Shown here: positions 36,676 to 45,085 of the stretch, piece by piece | Position numbering within the stretch: the first letter of the stretch is position 1 | Layout of the letters: each line of letters begins with the position of its first letter | Assembly (NCBI RefSeq): GCF_029894125.1 | Contig: NZ_JARXYZ010000041.1 | Location: 1-64,000 of the forward strand | Source: Kitasatospora sp. MAA19 | GTDB lineage: Bacteria; Actinomycetota; Actinomycetes; Streptomycetales; Streptomycetaceae | Direction of reading: 5' to 3' | Length of the DNA: 64,000 nt | Position numbers and translations under genes: made by a program | The notes under the pieces: model-generated | What the model was told of the DNA's origin: nothing | The model's database searches: none | What the model saw: the letters and a program-made list of their open reading frames with translations, nothing else

Positions 36676-37907
36676 CTAGAAGCGGCCGCGAATCTGCATG
36701 CCGGTGTCGGTGTCCGGGTGGTTCAGCGCGTCGTAGACCTTGTGGCCGGAGTCGCGGGCACCACCGGCCCAGCTGACGGCACCCTTGTCCGTGACCTTGG
36801 CCGCAACGCCGCCCCAGTACTTCGCCTCGCGGTCCCACTGGACGTCTCCAGGAGGGCATCCAGCGTGATGCCCTCGGGCATCGGGTCGGTGGACCAGGAC
36901 ATGGTGCGGTTCATGGTCGCGCCAAGGCCGGCCACGACAGCGGGGGCGGTGATGGCGGTCTTGGTGTGGAAGAGCCGGGCGTTCTCCACCAGGAAGGCGC
37001 CGACCGTCTCCATGATCTCGCGCTGGACAACGGCCTGGTCAGGACGGTCGTTGTTCTTGTCGGCGGGAATGTCCTCGTACTCGATGCCGGTCGAGGCGGC
37101 ATGGATACCGGCCTTGCCGAGCATCGCCGTGGAGACGAGAGTCCGCAGGACCGACATCGTCATCCACTCGGCCGCCTTGTCAGACACCTGGCGCTTCCCG
37201 GTGAGGATGAGGCCGGACAGCGGAACCGTGGCCTCGCCGAACGGCACCTTCAGCGACTCCATCAGCTTGCGCGTCACCGTGGTGCCGAAGTCGCGACCGT
37301 CCATGGACATGGCCAGGGACTTGTCGACCGGCACGCCCTTCAGGTTGCGGTCATGGAAGATCTGTCGGGCGGCCATGACGCTGATGCCGTGGAAGATCTC
37401 GATGGAGAGTTTCATCTCGCCGAAGTCGAAGTCCTCCAAGCCGTACGCCGCCGGGTTCTTCCTGATCCGGTGCAGTGCCGTGACCTGAGTCTCGGCGTCG
37501 AGGGCAATGAAGCCGTCACGGATCGGCAGGTACCAGGTGCCGCTCTCGTCCGGCCCCAGCGGGCGCGGCGACCAGAGGGTGATCTGCGGGACCGACCACG
37601 CACTGTCGAAGTCCCCCCGCAGGCCGGCCGCGATGTAGTCCGCGTACTCGCCGACGTTCTTCGCCTTCTTGCTGGCCGCAGTGCCGATGGGCCGCTGCAC
37701 CTCGGCGCGCATGCGGGCGTAGGGGTCGATCTCGTAGCCGGCCTTCGTGGCGCGCTTGGCGTCCTCCTCGACCTTCGCCGGGTCGTTGACGAAGTGGAGC
37801 AGGTTCTCCCCGTCGATGACGGCGTTCGCCATGACTCCCTCGCGAACGACCAGGAGCTTGATGGGGAAGCCGGTGGTGACCGGCTTCGTGAACGTGGCTA
37901 TGGACAC
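36676..37907 (-). CDS. DndB-like (DGQHR-domain) protein, one frameshift
   Basis: About 410 residues. GTG 37907 is preceded by AAGGGAG. The body resembles DndB/DGQHR-domain proteins: GFIALDAETQVTALHRIRK at the position of the DGQHR motif (here degenerate) and IFHDRNLKGVPVDKSLAMSM, followed by DGRD. Near 36850 the frame shifts by one base: after LDALLET the correct continuation is DVQWDREAKYWGGVAAKVTD, ending GMQIRGRF at 36676, just before the terminator. DndB controls DNA phosphorothioation genes, but no dndACDE is present here. Orphan homologues are common in actinobacteria and of unknown role. The shift may be a sequencing error. Confidence 0.7.
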
Positions 37908-38326
37908 ACTCTCTCCCTTGGTGGCGCGCGCCTCTTTTGACGCTGCGTCATATGACGGGAAGGTGTCCAATGATCAATCAACGGTCAACTGATGTAGGGG
38001 AGTTACCGGTTCTGTGTCGTCCGCAGCTGAAGGTATGCCCCATGCGGTTGGGAGGATCTCCCGATTCGGGTGGCTGCGGACGACAGTTCCATGCCAAGCT
38101 TCCGTCCGCGGAAACCGCCCCAAAAGCTGCGGTCCCCGGCCCGCACCGCGCCCCCTGCTCGCCTGCCCACCCGCATCCTGCACGCCGGATGAGCGGCTCC
38201 CGACAGCAACCTGCGGGTTCGGTGACGCGGACCTGGATCTTGAGTCCGGCCCACCCTTGAACTGGGTGCCCATCGACACTCGCGGGGCGTCGACCGAGCT
38301 TGGGCGGACCCGAGCCCCGGGTGTCG
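37908..38326. other. Spacer with DndB-like promoter region
   Basis: The AT-rich stretch at 37935-37995 is the probable promoter of the DndB-like gene. The remainder has no gene and leads into transposon debris. Confidence 0.4.
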
Positions 38327-38860
38327 ATGCCCGGACGGCTGGTGCGGCGGTTCGCGTCGTTCACGACAACGTATCCGTGGGAGTAAATCCCGGAGGGCGT
38401 CGAGGCGTACATCTCGCACCAGCTGTTGGGCGCCGCCCTGCTGGTGCAATCGACGATGCCCGGGCAGTAGGGCGGCCTGCAGATGTTCTGCGCGTTCGTC
38501 GGCGACCGTCGCTATGGCTGGGTGGCTGCCTGCGAGGACGCGTTCTGGGAGGTCCCGGTGCAGGCGTGCCACGACTGGAACACCGCCGACCTACATCGTT
38601 GCGTACGAAGCCGGCCCGGGCGGAGCTCGCTGACATACGACGAGTTGCAGACCTTCTTCGACGTCGCCGACGACCTGGTCGAGCTGAAGCGCAAGCGCTG
38701 CCGCAAGGGGGCACTGGCCGTGCGGCGGGACGCGGTGATGATCAGGCAGGTCTACCCGTACCGCACCCGGCGGCGCGGGACCTCGATGCTGGAGTTGCCG
38801 GAACTGCGGCATAGCCCGAGGAGCAAGGCGTACGGGCGGTTCGGCGCTGGAGGTGCGGCA
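38327..38860 (+). pseudogene. Tn554-type tyrosine recombinase (TnpB-like) N-terminal remnant
   Basis: From ATG 38327 the frame reads MPGRLVRRFASFTTTYPWE, then continues across two in-frame stops to HDWNTADLHRCVRSRPGRSS and LTYDELQTFFDVADDLVELK, and ends YGRFGA. This matches the N-terminal half of a large streptomycete integrase family that travels with a TnpC-like coiled-coil protein. The catalytic C-terminal half is absent. Confidence 0.65.
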
Positions 38861-38904
38861 CGGCAAGGCCTCGCGCGTCCGGAGGAAGGTCGGCGAGTTC
38901 GGCC

Positions 38905-39213
38905 AGCCTCGCCGTCGACCTCGAACTCGCCCGCACGGAGCTCCGCAGCCTGTGCGAAGAACGCGACAAGCTCAAGGACGTACTCGGGTGCAACCTCGGC
39001 CAAGAGCTTCAGCAAGCCGACTCAGGTGACCTCAAGGCCAGGATGGACGGGCTCCTGACCGCCAACCACCAGCTTGAGGAACGTCTATCGGCCGCACTCA
39101 AGGAGCTGGAGAAGACTCAGGAGAAGCTCGAAGAGACCGAGATCGATCTGGTCGGGGCCCGCGCCGGCATCACGCAGATGATGCGAGACAGAGCAGTCCT
39201 GCCCGCATCGGCC
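38905..39213 (+). pseudogene. TnpC/DUF6262-like coiled-coil fragment
   Basis: One frame gives about 100 residues of coiled coil: LELARTELRSLCEERDKLK, then LEERLSAALKELEKTQEKL, then MMRDR. This is the style of the C-terminal half of TnpC/DUF6262 proteins. It joins the integrase remnant out of frame and its own N-terminal half is missing. The frame then runs into the degenerate CRISPR array. Two genes of one transposon have thus collapsed into each other. Confidence 0.55.
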
Positions 39214-39325
39214 CTCGTATCCGAGCCGAGTTGCCAGCTCTCGCGGTGCACGTTCTCGGGCCACTCGCCTGCTGGGTACGGACTCGGCGATCAGCCGCTC
39301 GTGCTGGCCGTCGAACGTGATGTCG

Positions 39326-39537
39326 TCCAGTTGACCCCGCGGAGCGGGGAGGACCGGAGGATCTGGCGATCGACCCGGCGCAGGAACAGCTGACCCCTGC
39401 GGGCGCGGGGAGGAGGACTGGTGCACCTTCGACAGCCTGGTCGCCTACGGCTGACCCCCGCTGGCGCGGGGAGGAGCCTATGGGGCCGTTCGCCCTCGCA
39501 GGCCACATCGGCTGACCCCCGCTGGCGCGGGGAGGAG
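39326..39537 (-). CRISPR. Small degenerate CRISPR array, 4 repeats
   Basis: Repeats at 39387, 39448 and 39509 keep the 61-bp period. Their sequence differs from the main array (GCTGGCGCGGGGAGGAG in the two nearest the leader). The distal one at about 39326 is badly eroded (GTTGACCCCGCGGAGCGGGG), as expected for the trailer end. The leader at the right side is recognisable. Confidence 0.9.
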
Positions 39538-39680
39538 GCTTTCTGACCTGGTGCGTTGCGAGGGCTTTGCTGTTTCTTGACCATGCTTGATGGCCGACGG
39601 GACACCGGATCTTGGTGAGCTGTCGTGGTGTCAAGGAGCTTGGCTCATCGTCCCATGTCCCCTGGCAGGGCGGGTGGCGG
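39538..39680 (-). promoter_or_regulatory. CRISPR leader of the small array at 39.3 kb
   Basis: Contains GACCTGG, TTTGCTGTTTCTTGA and GAGCTGTCGTGGTGTCAAGG at the same distances as the other leaders, with more substitutions. It overlaps the 3' flank of the HNH gene. Confidence 0.65.
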
Positions 39681-39745
39681 TGCAGTCACCGGCCGGGCTC
39701 CAACCGGGCCGTTGTACCGGCCCGGCTCGCGCGGCGCGCGGGCGT

Positions 39746-40747
39746 CTACGCCGGTGGGTCGGGTTTGAAGGTGTGGGTGCGGTGCCAGTGGAAGTGGGGT
39801 TCGCGTTTCTCGGTCCACCAGGGCACGGTGCGGTCGGTGAGGTGTTGTTGGATGTGTTCGTGGACGCCGGGCATGGCGTGGGCGAGCGGGCTGACCTGGA
39901 TATGGCCGGTTTCGGTGACGGTGATGTAGCCGCGTTCGTAGAGGCTGTCGCAGCCGAGGCTGCAGGCGAGCATGGCGATGTTCTCGAAGTCGCGCTTCTC
40001 GTCGTCGGTGCAGACGGCGCGCTTCTTGATGTGGGCGGCTATGAGGAAGCCGGCCGGCAGGGTGCGGCCGCACAGGGCGCACTGACCGGTGGGGCCGGGC
40101 AGGAGGTGGCGCTTGAGTGCGGCCTGTTCTCCCCGGTAGGCGCGCGTCGCGGTGCGTTCGAGTTCGCCGTCGAATGCGGTGGCGGCGTTGGCGTCGGCCT
40201 GGGCGTCCGGGGTCGGTGCGGTGGCGGTGTCCGCGGTGGAGGCCTCGAGGGTGAGGTAGGCCTGGAGGGTGTCGCTCTGGTCCTGGTCCAGGACGGATAT
40301 CCCCATGATGTTCCGGTTGGGGTTCCAGCTGAGGAGCCGGCGGACCTCTTCGACGGTGATGTCGAAGCCCTGGGTGCCGGACAGGGCGTACATGTACTCC
40401 CAGGTCTGGTCGTTGTGGTTGCGGCCCCAGAGGCGTTCGGCCAGTGCCTCGTCGCGCCACATCAGGGCGATGGTGCCGCCGAAGTAGATCCTCTTGTCGC
40501 CGCTGAAGAGCGCGAAGTCGCCCGGGTTCATCTTCTCGACCCGGGAGACGTTGACGTTCCTCTTGCCGGGTACGACGCCCCACATCTGGGCTGATCCGTC
40601 GGGGAACAGGCGGTCCAGGCGCTCGCGGACGTCGGGCGCGAGCAGGTCCGCGTGCTCATCAAAGACGACCGGGGAGGAGATGGTGTCCAGGTAGTGCTCG
40701 TTGACGTCCTTGTCCGACCTGGCCGCCGGCTGCAGCACGATGAGCAT
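39746..40747 (-). CDS. HNH endonuclease with an N-terminal EVE/PUA-like domain
   Basis: 333 residues. Residues about 220-280 hold the HNH core: CALCGRTLPAGFLIAAHIKK with a CxxC knuckle and the catalytic His, and FENIAMLACSLGCDSLYERG with the Asn. The N-terminal 150 residues contain NPGDFALFSGDKRIYFGGTI, similar to EVE/PUA-like readers of modified bases. Such fusions are typical of type IV, modification-dependent restriction enzymes. The gene starts 8 bases after the MazG-like gene, so the two form an operon. Nuclease call is firm; the reader domain and target are inferred. Confidence 0.8.
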   Translation of the reverse strand: MLIVLQPAARSDKDVNEHYLDTISSPVVFDEHADLLAPDVRERLDRLFPDGSAQMWGVVPGKRNVNVSRVEKMNPGDFALFSGDKRIYFGGTIALMWRDEALAERLWGRNHNDQTWEYMYALSGTQGFDITVEEVRRLLSWNPNRNIMGISVLDQDQSDTLQAYLTLEASTADTATAPTPDAQADANAATAFDGELERTATRAYRGEQAALKRHLLPGPTGQCALCGRTLPAGFLIAAHIKKRAVCTDDEKRDFENIAMLACSLGCDSLYERGYITVTETGHIQVSPLAHAMPGVHEHIQQHLTDRTVPWWTEKREPHFHWHRTHTFKPDPPA

Positions 40748-40754
40748 GTGGCGG

Positions 40755-41111
40755 TCAGCCCCCCAGTTCGGTGTACTTGTCGGCCCGTCCTCGGGCGAGG
40801 TGGACCGGGTACTTGGCGCGGTTGGCCGCGATCTTCTCGGTGAGTGCCTGCTCGGGGTCGATGCCGAGGACGTCCGCGAGCCGTAGCAGGTAGGCGAGGA
40901 CGTCGGAGAGTTCCTCCCGGACGCGCTGGGCGCGGGCGGGGTCGGCCATGACGGCGGACGATTCCTCGGGCGTCAGCCATTGGAACAGTTCGAGGAGTTC
41001 GCCGGCCTCGCCGCTGAGCGCCATGGCGAGGTTCTTGGGGGTGTGGAACTGCTCCCAGTCCCGCTCGGCCGCGAACTCGGCCAGCTCCTGCTGCAGTGAC
41101 CTGATCGTCAT
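40755..41111 (-). CDS. MazG-like nucleotide pyrophosphohydrolase
   Basis: 118 residues, typical length for the RS21-C6/MazG-like all-alpha NTP pyrophosphatase family. Metal-binding EExxE...ExxD pattern: LSGEAGELLELFQWL followed by REELSDVLAYLLRLAD, with the EKIAANRAKYP end. Such enzymes hydrolyse (d)NTPs, often dCTP or modified nucleotides, to the monophosphates. Operon with the downstream HNH nuclease suggests joint action, for example nucleotide-pool control in phage defence; this is inference. Confidence 0.9.
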   Translation of the reverse strand: MTIRSLQQELAEFAAERDWEQFHTPKNLAMALSGEAGELLELFQWLTPEESSAVMADPARAQRVREELSDVLAYLLRLADVLGIDPEQALTEKIAANRAKYPVHLARGRADKYTELGG

Positions 41112-41233
41112 GGGGACGATCTATAGCAGTCTGGTACGACGATATGCCAACCATTCATTCAGTCCGCTTCCCGTGCTGCCGGAAAGGACCTGCCGCGATC
41201 GGCATCGCAGCTGCCTCCGGCGGGCCGGCTGTC

Positions 41234-41370
41234 CGTACCGCTTCCGCCGCCCGGGCCGGTCGCCGTCGCCCGCTGCCCACGGCATCGGACTGGGCGTCAC
41301 CGCGCCGATCACGGAAGTCCGGCTGCCGCCGGACCCGGGCCTTGACGGCCCTTTCCGCGCTCATCCGTCC
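41234..41370 (+). repeat. Dispersed ~135-bp repeat, copy 2
   Basis: Second copy of the sequence at 27936-28070, same orientation. It lies in the 420-base gap between the MazG-like gene and the operon at 41.5 kb. Apart from this repeat nothing is seen in the gap, which must hold the divergent promoters. Confidence 0.75.
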
Positions 41371-41532
41371 CCATGGCCGACCACCGTCCCCGTTCCGGCA
41401 CCCCAAATGCCGACAGCGCCGGATCCCGCCAGTCCCTCCCGAAGGACCGGGCGACCGACCGGCCGAACCCGCCTGCGCAGAGAGGAGCTCAGCGCCCGGG
41501 CACGTGAGGCGTTGTCGTAGGGGTTTGGCAGG

Positions 41533-42309
41533 ATGCCCTCCATGCTCGACACCCGTCCTGACCAGCGCCGTGACGACCGGCTCGCTCCGCCCGACGTCCG
41601 GGGCGACTTCGAGGTGCACCTGACCGTGGCGCCCGGTGCAGCCGAGGCGCTGGCCGCGTGGGCCGACGGCCACGGCCTGAAGTTCACCCACATCCTGCTG
41701 GCGCGCGGTGCGGTGCCCTCACAGCCGATGCTCACCTTGCGGGCCGGCGGCACGCTGGACGAGGTCGCCGCGGCGACTTCCCGGACCGTGGGCCGGCTGG
41801 CCCGGGCCGGGTTCACCGTCCTGCGGGCGAAGATCGAGGCCACGCCGTGGGCGGAGGGCGTCCCGGTCTCGGACGAGGACGCCGTGCCGCACGGGTCCGG
41901 CCGGTACTTCGAGCACCACGTCAAGCTGCTGCTCCCGGGGTGGGCTTCCGTAGCCGACTCCGCCCGCCTCGCCGGACTCACCGAGCTGGTCGTCCGGCAC
42001 GGTGCGCACCTGTCACGCAACCCGCGCCGGGTGCGTGAGGACGGCCGGTGCGAGTGGTTCGTGACGCAGCGGTGCCGCCTGGTCGGCCTCAGCGCCGCGG
42101 GACTCCGTCTGGAGGCGCTGCTGCGGGACCTCGCCGCCGACGGCCACGAGGTGCTGTCGGTGGAACGCGAGTTCGTCGTCACGGACAGCGACGAGGCCCT
42201 GGACGCAGGCTGGATATCCGAGCACGAACACGAACACGAACAGCAACGCGATCGCGAGCATGCGCACGAGCACAGCGTCGGGCCGTACGCAGAGGGAGAC
42301 CCGAGATGA
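41533..42309 (+). CDS. Unrecognised protein with two His-centred strand motifs, partner of an AbiEii-type gene
   Basis: 258 residues from ATG 41533 (an alternative start is ATG 41542). Residues 27-33 read FEVHLTV and about 130 residues later FEHHVKLLL. Two such strands are reminiscent of 2H phosphoesterases (HxT/S), but the second lacks the T/S. A conserved-looking block ends REFVVTDSDEALDAGW. The tail is rich in His and Glu (EHEHEHEQQRDREHAHEH) and could bind metal. It overlaps the next gene by ATGA, so the two are co-translated. I know similar proteins only as conserved hypotheticals. Confidence 0.7.
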   Translation: MPSMLDTRPDQRRDDRLAPPDVRGDFEVHLTVAPGAAEALAAWADGHGLKFTHILLARGAVPSQPMLTLRAGGTLDEVAAATSRTVGRLARAGFTVLRAKIEATPWAEGVPVSDEDAVPHGSGRYFEHHVKLLLPGWASVADSARLAGLTELVVRHGAHLSRNPRRVREDGRCEWFVTQRCRLVGLSAAGLRLEALLRDLAADGHEVLSVEREFVVTDSDEALDAGWISEHEHEHEQQRDREHAHEHSVGPYAEGDPR

Positions 42310-43607
42310 CCGAGAACCAGCCCCAGCCCCACCCGCCAGTGGCATGGGAAGAACTCGAATACGGGCCCTGGCAGGATGTCCTGCTGCCCAAACAGCCACC
42401 GCCGGAGGACATCCGGGAGAACCGGGACCTGCCCAGGAGCATCAGGCCGATCGACGACGAGACGGTGAGCCAGCAACCCGTCTTCGACCCCGCCCTCGCC
42501 GGGTACAGCCGGGCCCTCCGTCCCAGCGAACCGGCCTTCACCGACCCACAGCTCGCCGAACGCTGGCTCACCGCCCGGAGCGAAGCGCTGAACACCGTCC
42601 TGTCCGCCGTCGCCGCCTCGCCGTGGGCCGACCACCTGGTGCTGCGCGGCAGCGTCCTGCTGCGGGCCTGGTACGGCGAGCAGGCGCGGGAGCCGGGAGA
42701 CCTGGACTTCGTGGTCCGCCCGGCGGACTGGGAACTGGAGGACGAGCGCACGGACCACATGCTCGAGGGGCTCGCCGCCGACGCCGAACGGCTCTCGGAC
42801 ACGGTGCGGCTGCACGCCGACCAGGCGGTCAGCGACGAGATCTGGACGTACAGCAGGATCCCCGGGCGCAGGCTCGTCCTGCCATGGTCGGCACCGGGCA
42901 TCCCGGGCGGCACTGTCCAGCTCGACTTCGTCTTCACCGAGCACCTGCCCGTCCCACCGCAGTCCTACCAGCTCCCAGGCGTCACCGGCCCGCTGCTCGC
43001 GGCCACGCCCCAGCTCTCCCTCGCCTGGAAGATCCTGTGGCTGGTCTCGGACAACCACCCGCAGGGCAAAGACCTCCACGACGCGATCCTGCTCTCGCGC
43101 ACCGCCGAGGTGCCCTACGACCTGCTTCGGCAGGTCGTCACCCAGTCCGACGAGAGCTGGTCGCGCTGGCCGGTCCTCCCCCAGCAGATCACCGGACTCG
43201 AGGTCGACTGGGACGAATTCGCCAAGGACTACCCGCAATTCGCCGAACCCGTCGAGGAGTACCCGGCACAACTGCTCACCGTACTCCACGCGACCTTCGC
43301 CGACCGCGGCGAGTACGCGCTGCGGGCCCTGTGGCTGGCCCCGGTGACCGAGAAACTGCGGGAGACGCTGGCACGCGCGGGCATGGACGAGGTCCAGCAA
43401 CGGATGTCCCGACGTCACATGCCCCCGGACAACACCCTGGTGATCACCAGCGAACTGCTGAACGGCGACCTGAACACGGCCCACCACACCGTCGCCAGCC
43501 ACCTCGGCACCGAGTCCGACCGGACGACTCGCCAGCTGGCGGAGGCCGCCGCCCGCTACGCCGCAGAGCTCGCCGACGACCGTCGGACGGACGGCACCGG
43601 CGGCTGA
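42306..43607 (+). CDS. AbiEii/AbiGii-type nucleotidyltransferase
   Basis: 433 residues, start supported by GGGAGACCCGAG upstream. The nucleotidyltransferase core is LVLRGSVLLRAWYGEQA followed by PGDLDFVV (the G-S and D-x-D signature of DUF1814/AbiEii toxins). A later QLDFVF supplies the third acidic residue, and LAWKILWLV is the family's Lys-bearing helix. AbiEii proteins transfer nucleotides to tRNA or other targets and act as toxins of type IV toxin-antitoxin phage-exclusion systems. The usual AbiEi winged-helix antitoxin is absent; the translationally coupled upstream gene stands in its place. Confidence 0.8.
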   Translation: MTENQPQPHPPVAWEELEYGPWQDVLLPKQPPPEDIRENRDLPRSIRPIDDETVSQQPVFDPALAGYSRALRPSEPAFTDPQLAERWLTARSEALNTVLSAVAASPWADHLVLRGSVLLRAWYGEQAREPGDLDFVVRPADWELEDERTDHMLEGLAADAERLSDTVRLHADQAVSDEIWTYSRIPGRRLVLPWSAPGIPGGTVQLDFVFTEHLPVPPQSYQLPGVTGPLLAATPQLSLAWKILWLVSDNHPQGKDLHDAILLSRTAEVPYDLLRQVVTQSDESWSRWPVLPQQITGLEVDWDEFAKDYPQFAEPVEEYPAQLLTVLHATFADRGEYALRALWLAPVTEKLRETLARAGMDEVQQRMSRRHMPPDNTLVITSELLNGDLNTAHHTVASHLGTESDRTTRQLAEAAARYAAELADDRRTDGTGG

Positions 43608-43806
43608 TACCCCGCCGGGCAGCCCCGCGGCCACTGTCCGGGCTCCCGGGGCGGCACCGAACAGCCGGCCCGGGAGCCGGTCGGAATCCATCCTCCGAGG
43701 CGGACTTGAAAGCAGCACCGCGCATCAACAGGGTGGCCGCAGTGATCCGGCACCATCGATAGGAGGAGGCTGGAGGTCGCTACGGGGCCAGCCGTCGGAG
43801 TGCAGA

Positions 43807-44190
43807 TCAGCGACGCTTCGGCGGCCTCGGCGGCGGATGCCGCCGGGGGGCGATGTAGCGGACGTTCAGGCCGACGCGGGCGCCGTCACTGGTGTTGGTG
43901 CCGGAGCGGTCCATGAGCAGGGCGGTGCCGGCGCGAAGCGGCAGGGCGGGGTCGAGGCGTCGGCGGTGAAGCCGGTCGCCTGGTCGGCCCGGCCGCGTTC
44001 GGCGCCGTACTCGGAGGAGAACGGCAGGTAGCCGAAGTGGTGGGAGCCGGGGACGGCGTGCAGGCTGCCGTTGTCGAGGGTGGCGACGCTGACGGCCAAC
44101 CAGGCGGAGACGGACCGGTCGGGGTCGAGTTCGACCTGGGCGTCGATGCCGTCCTGGTGCCAGGGGATCTCGAAGGTGCGGTCGGGTCAC
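43807..44190 (-). pseudogene. Phytanoyl-CoA dioxygenase-family fragment
   Basis: The complement reads PWHQDGIDAQVELDPDRSVS, then LDNGSLHAVPGSHHFGYLPF, with the Fe-binding H-x-D. Near 43940 the frame shifts to one giving RAGTALLMDRSGTNTSDGAR, then VGLNVRYIAP at the 3' end. The N-terminal half is missing and the sequence starts just beside a lone CRISPR repeat. A dead 2-oxoglutarate/Fe(II) oxygenase. The 200 bases between it and the AbiEii-type gene hold nothing recognisable. Confidence 0.65.
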
Positions 44191-44210
44191 TTCACCACGA
44201 GGAAGGTGTT

Positions 44211-44239
44211 CGGCTGACCCCCGCGGGCGCGGGGAGGAC
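44211..44239 (-). CRISPR. Single orphan CRISPR repeat
   Basis: One 29-bp copy, with GGGCGCGGGG in place of GGGTGCGGGG. No second repeat is found 61 bases away on either side and no leader-like sequence follows. It lies between two broken genes. Confidence 0.85.
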
Positions 44240-44244
44240 ACCGG

Positions 44245-44485
44245 TCAGGCCTGCTCGTCGTCGAGTGCCCGCTTCGCCGCATCGAGGCTGGCCTGCAAGA
44301 GCTTCTGGTGCTTTGCCCTCGGCGCGGGCTTGCTCCCAGATCGGGTGGGTTCGCAGCGCCTCCGCCGCGCCGATGTAGGCCTCGACATCGCCGCCGGCCA
44401 ACCGCGCCGTCGTCATCGCCCGGTCCGCACGGAGCGCGGCAACGTGGAGGGGCAGCAGGTCAGCGGGGAGCTCAAGATCAGCCAT
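44245..44485 (-). pseudogene. Small hypothetical gene with a frameshift
   Basis: From ATG 44485 the frame reads MADLELPADLLPLHVAALRA to HPIWEQARAEG near 44310. A single-base shift there gives KHQKLLQASLDAAKRALDDE and a stop at 44245, just before the lone CRISPR repeat. In the unshifted frame the protein would run into the repeat. The corrected product, about 80 helical residues, is a plausible actinobacterial small protein of unknown role. Confidence 0.5.
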
Positions 44486-44520
44486 GACGTCATCGTACGA
44501 CCGGGGTCTGACAGTGCAGG

Positions 44521-45075
44521 TCAGGAACGCCTGGCAAGCCGGTGCGGTCCTAGGTAGTAGGAGAGCGCGGCGTGGGACGGCCCGTCGGAGACCTCCCCGC
44601 CGACCAAAAGCTTCACCACCTCGGCTTCCGATACCCACTCCACCCGGGCTGCCTCGGAGATGTCCTCCGGATCGCCGACCCGAGTGCAGCCAGTGACGTG
44701 GTACGAGCGGAAGTGCGCGTCGGAGATTCCCGCCATGGCGTCGTACTCGGTCAGCAGCTCGACCCGTCCGGGACGCCAGCCGGTCTCCTCCTCGACCTCC
44801 CGGGCGATCGCCACCGCCGGCTCCTCGCCCGGTTCAGCCCAGCCTGCCGGCACTTCCCAGCCCCACCGATCGGTGATGAACCGGTGTCGGAAGATCAGGA
44901 GAAACTCGCCTTGGTCGTTGGTGACGACGGCGGTGGTGGAGGCTCGTGGCATGCGGAGGACGTGGTGGTCGATCCGGCCGATTCCGGGGATGCCGACGTC
45001 GTCCAGCCAGACCTCGACCCACGGCGAGCCGTAGACCTGCCGTCGACTGTAGACCTGCCACTCCGAGTTGGTCAC
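44521..45075 (-). CDS. NUDIX hydrolase
   Basis: 184 residues. The Nudix box is clear: GWAEPGEEPAVAIAREVEEE followed by TGW, matching Gx5Ex7REUxEExGU. Upstream strands include TTAVVTNDQGEFLLIFRHRF. The family hydrolyses nucleoside diphosphates linked to another moiety; the substrate cannot be told, though the layout resembles ADP-ribose/NDP-sugar types. It begins 10 bases after the stop of the XRE/TPR regulator on the same strand, so the two form an operon. Confidence 0.9.
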   Translation of the reverse strand: MTNSEWQVYSRRQVYGSPWVEVWLDDVGIPGIGRIDHHVLRMPRASTTAVVTNDQGEFLLIFRHRFITDRWGWEVPAGWAEPGEEPAVAIAREVEEETGWRPGRVELLTEYDAMAGISDAHFRSYHVTGCTRVGDPEDISEAARVEWVSEAEVVKLLVGGEVSDGPSHAALSYYLGPHRLARRS

Positions 45076-45085
45076 CAGGCTCTCC

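Noticed and set aside
41361..43718. 785-codon leftward frame opposite the AbiEii-type operon
   Set aside because: Antisense artefact; the rightward frames have motifs, ribosome sites and ATGA coupling.
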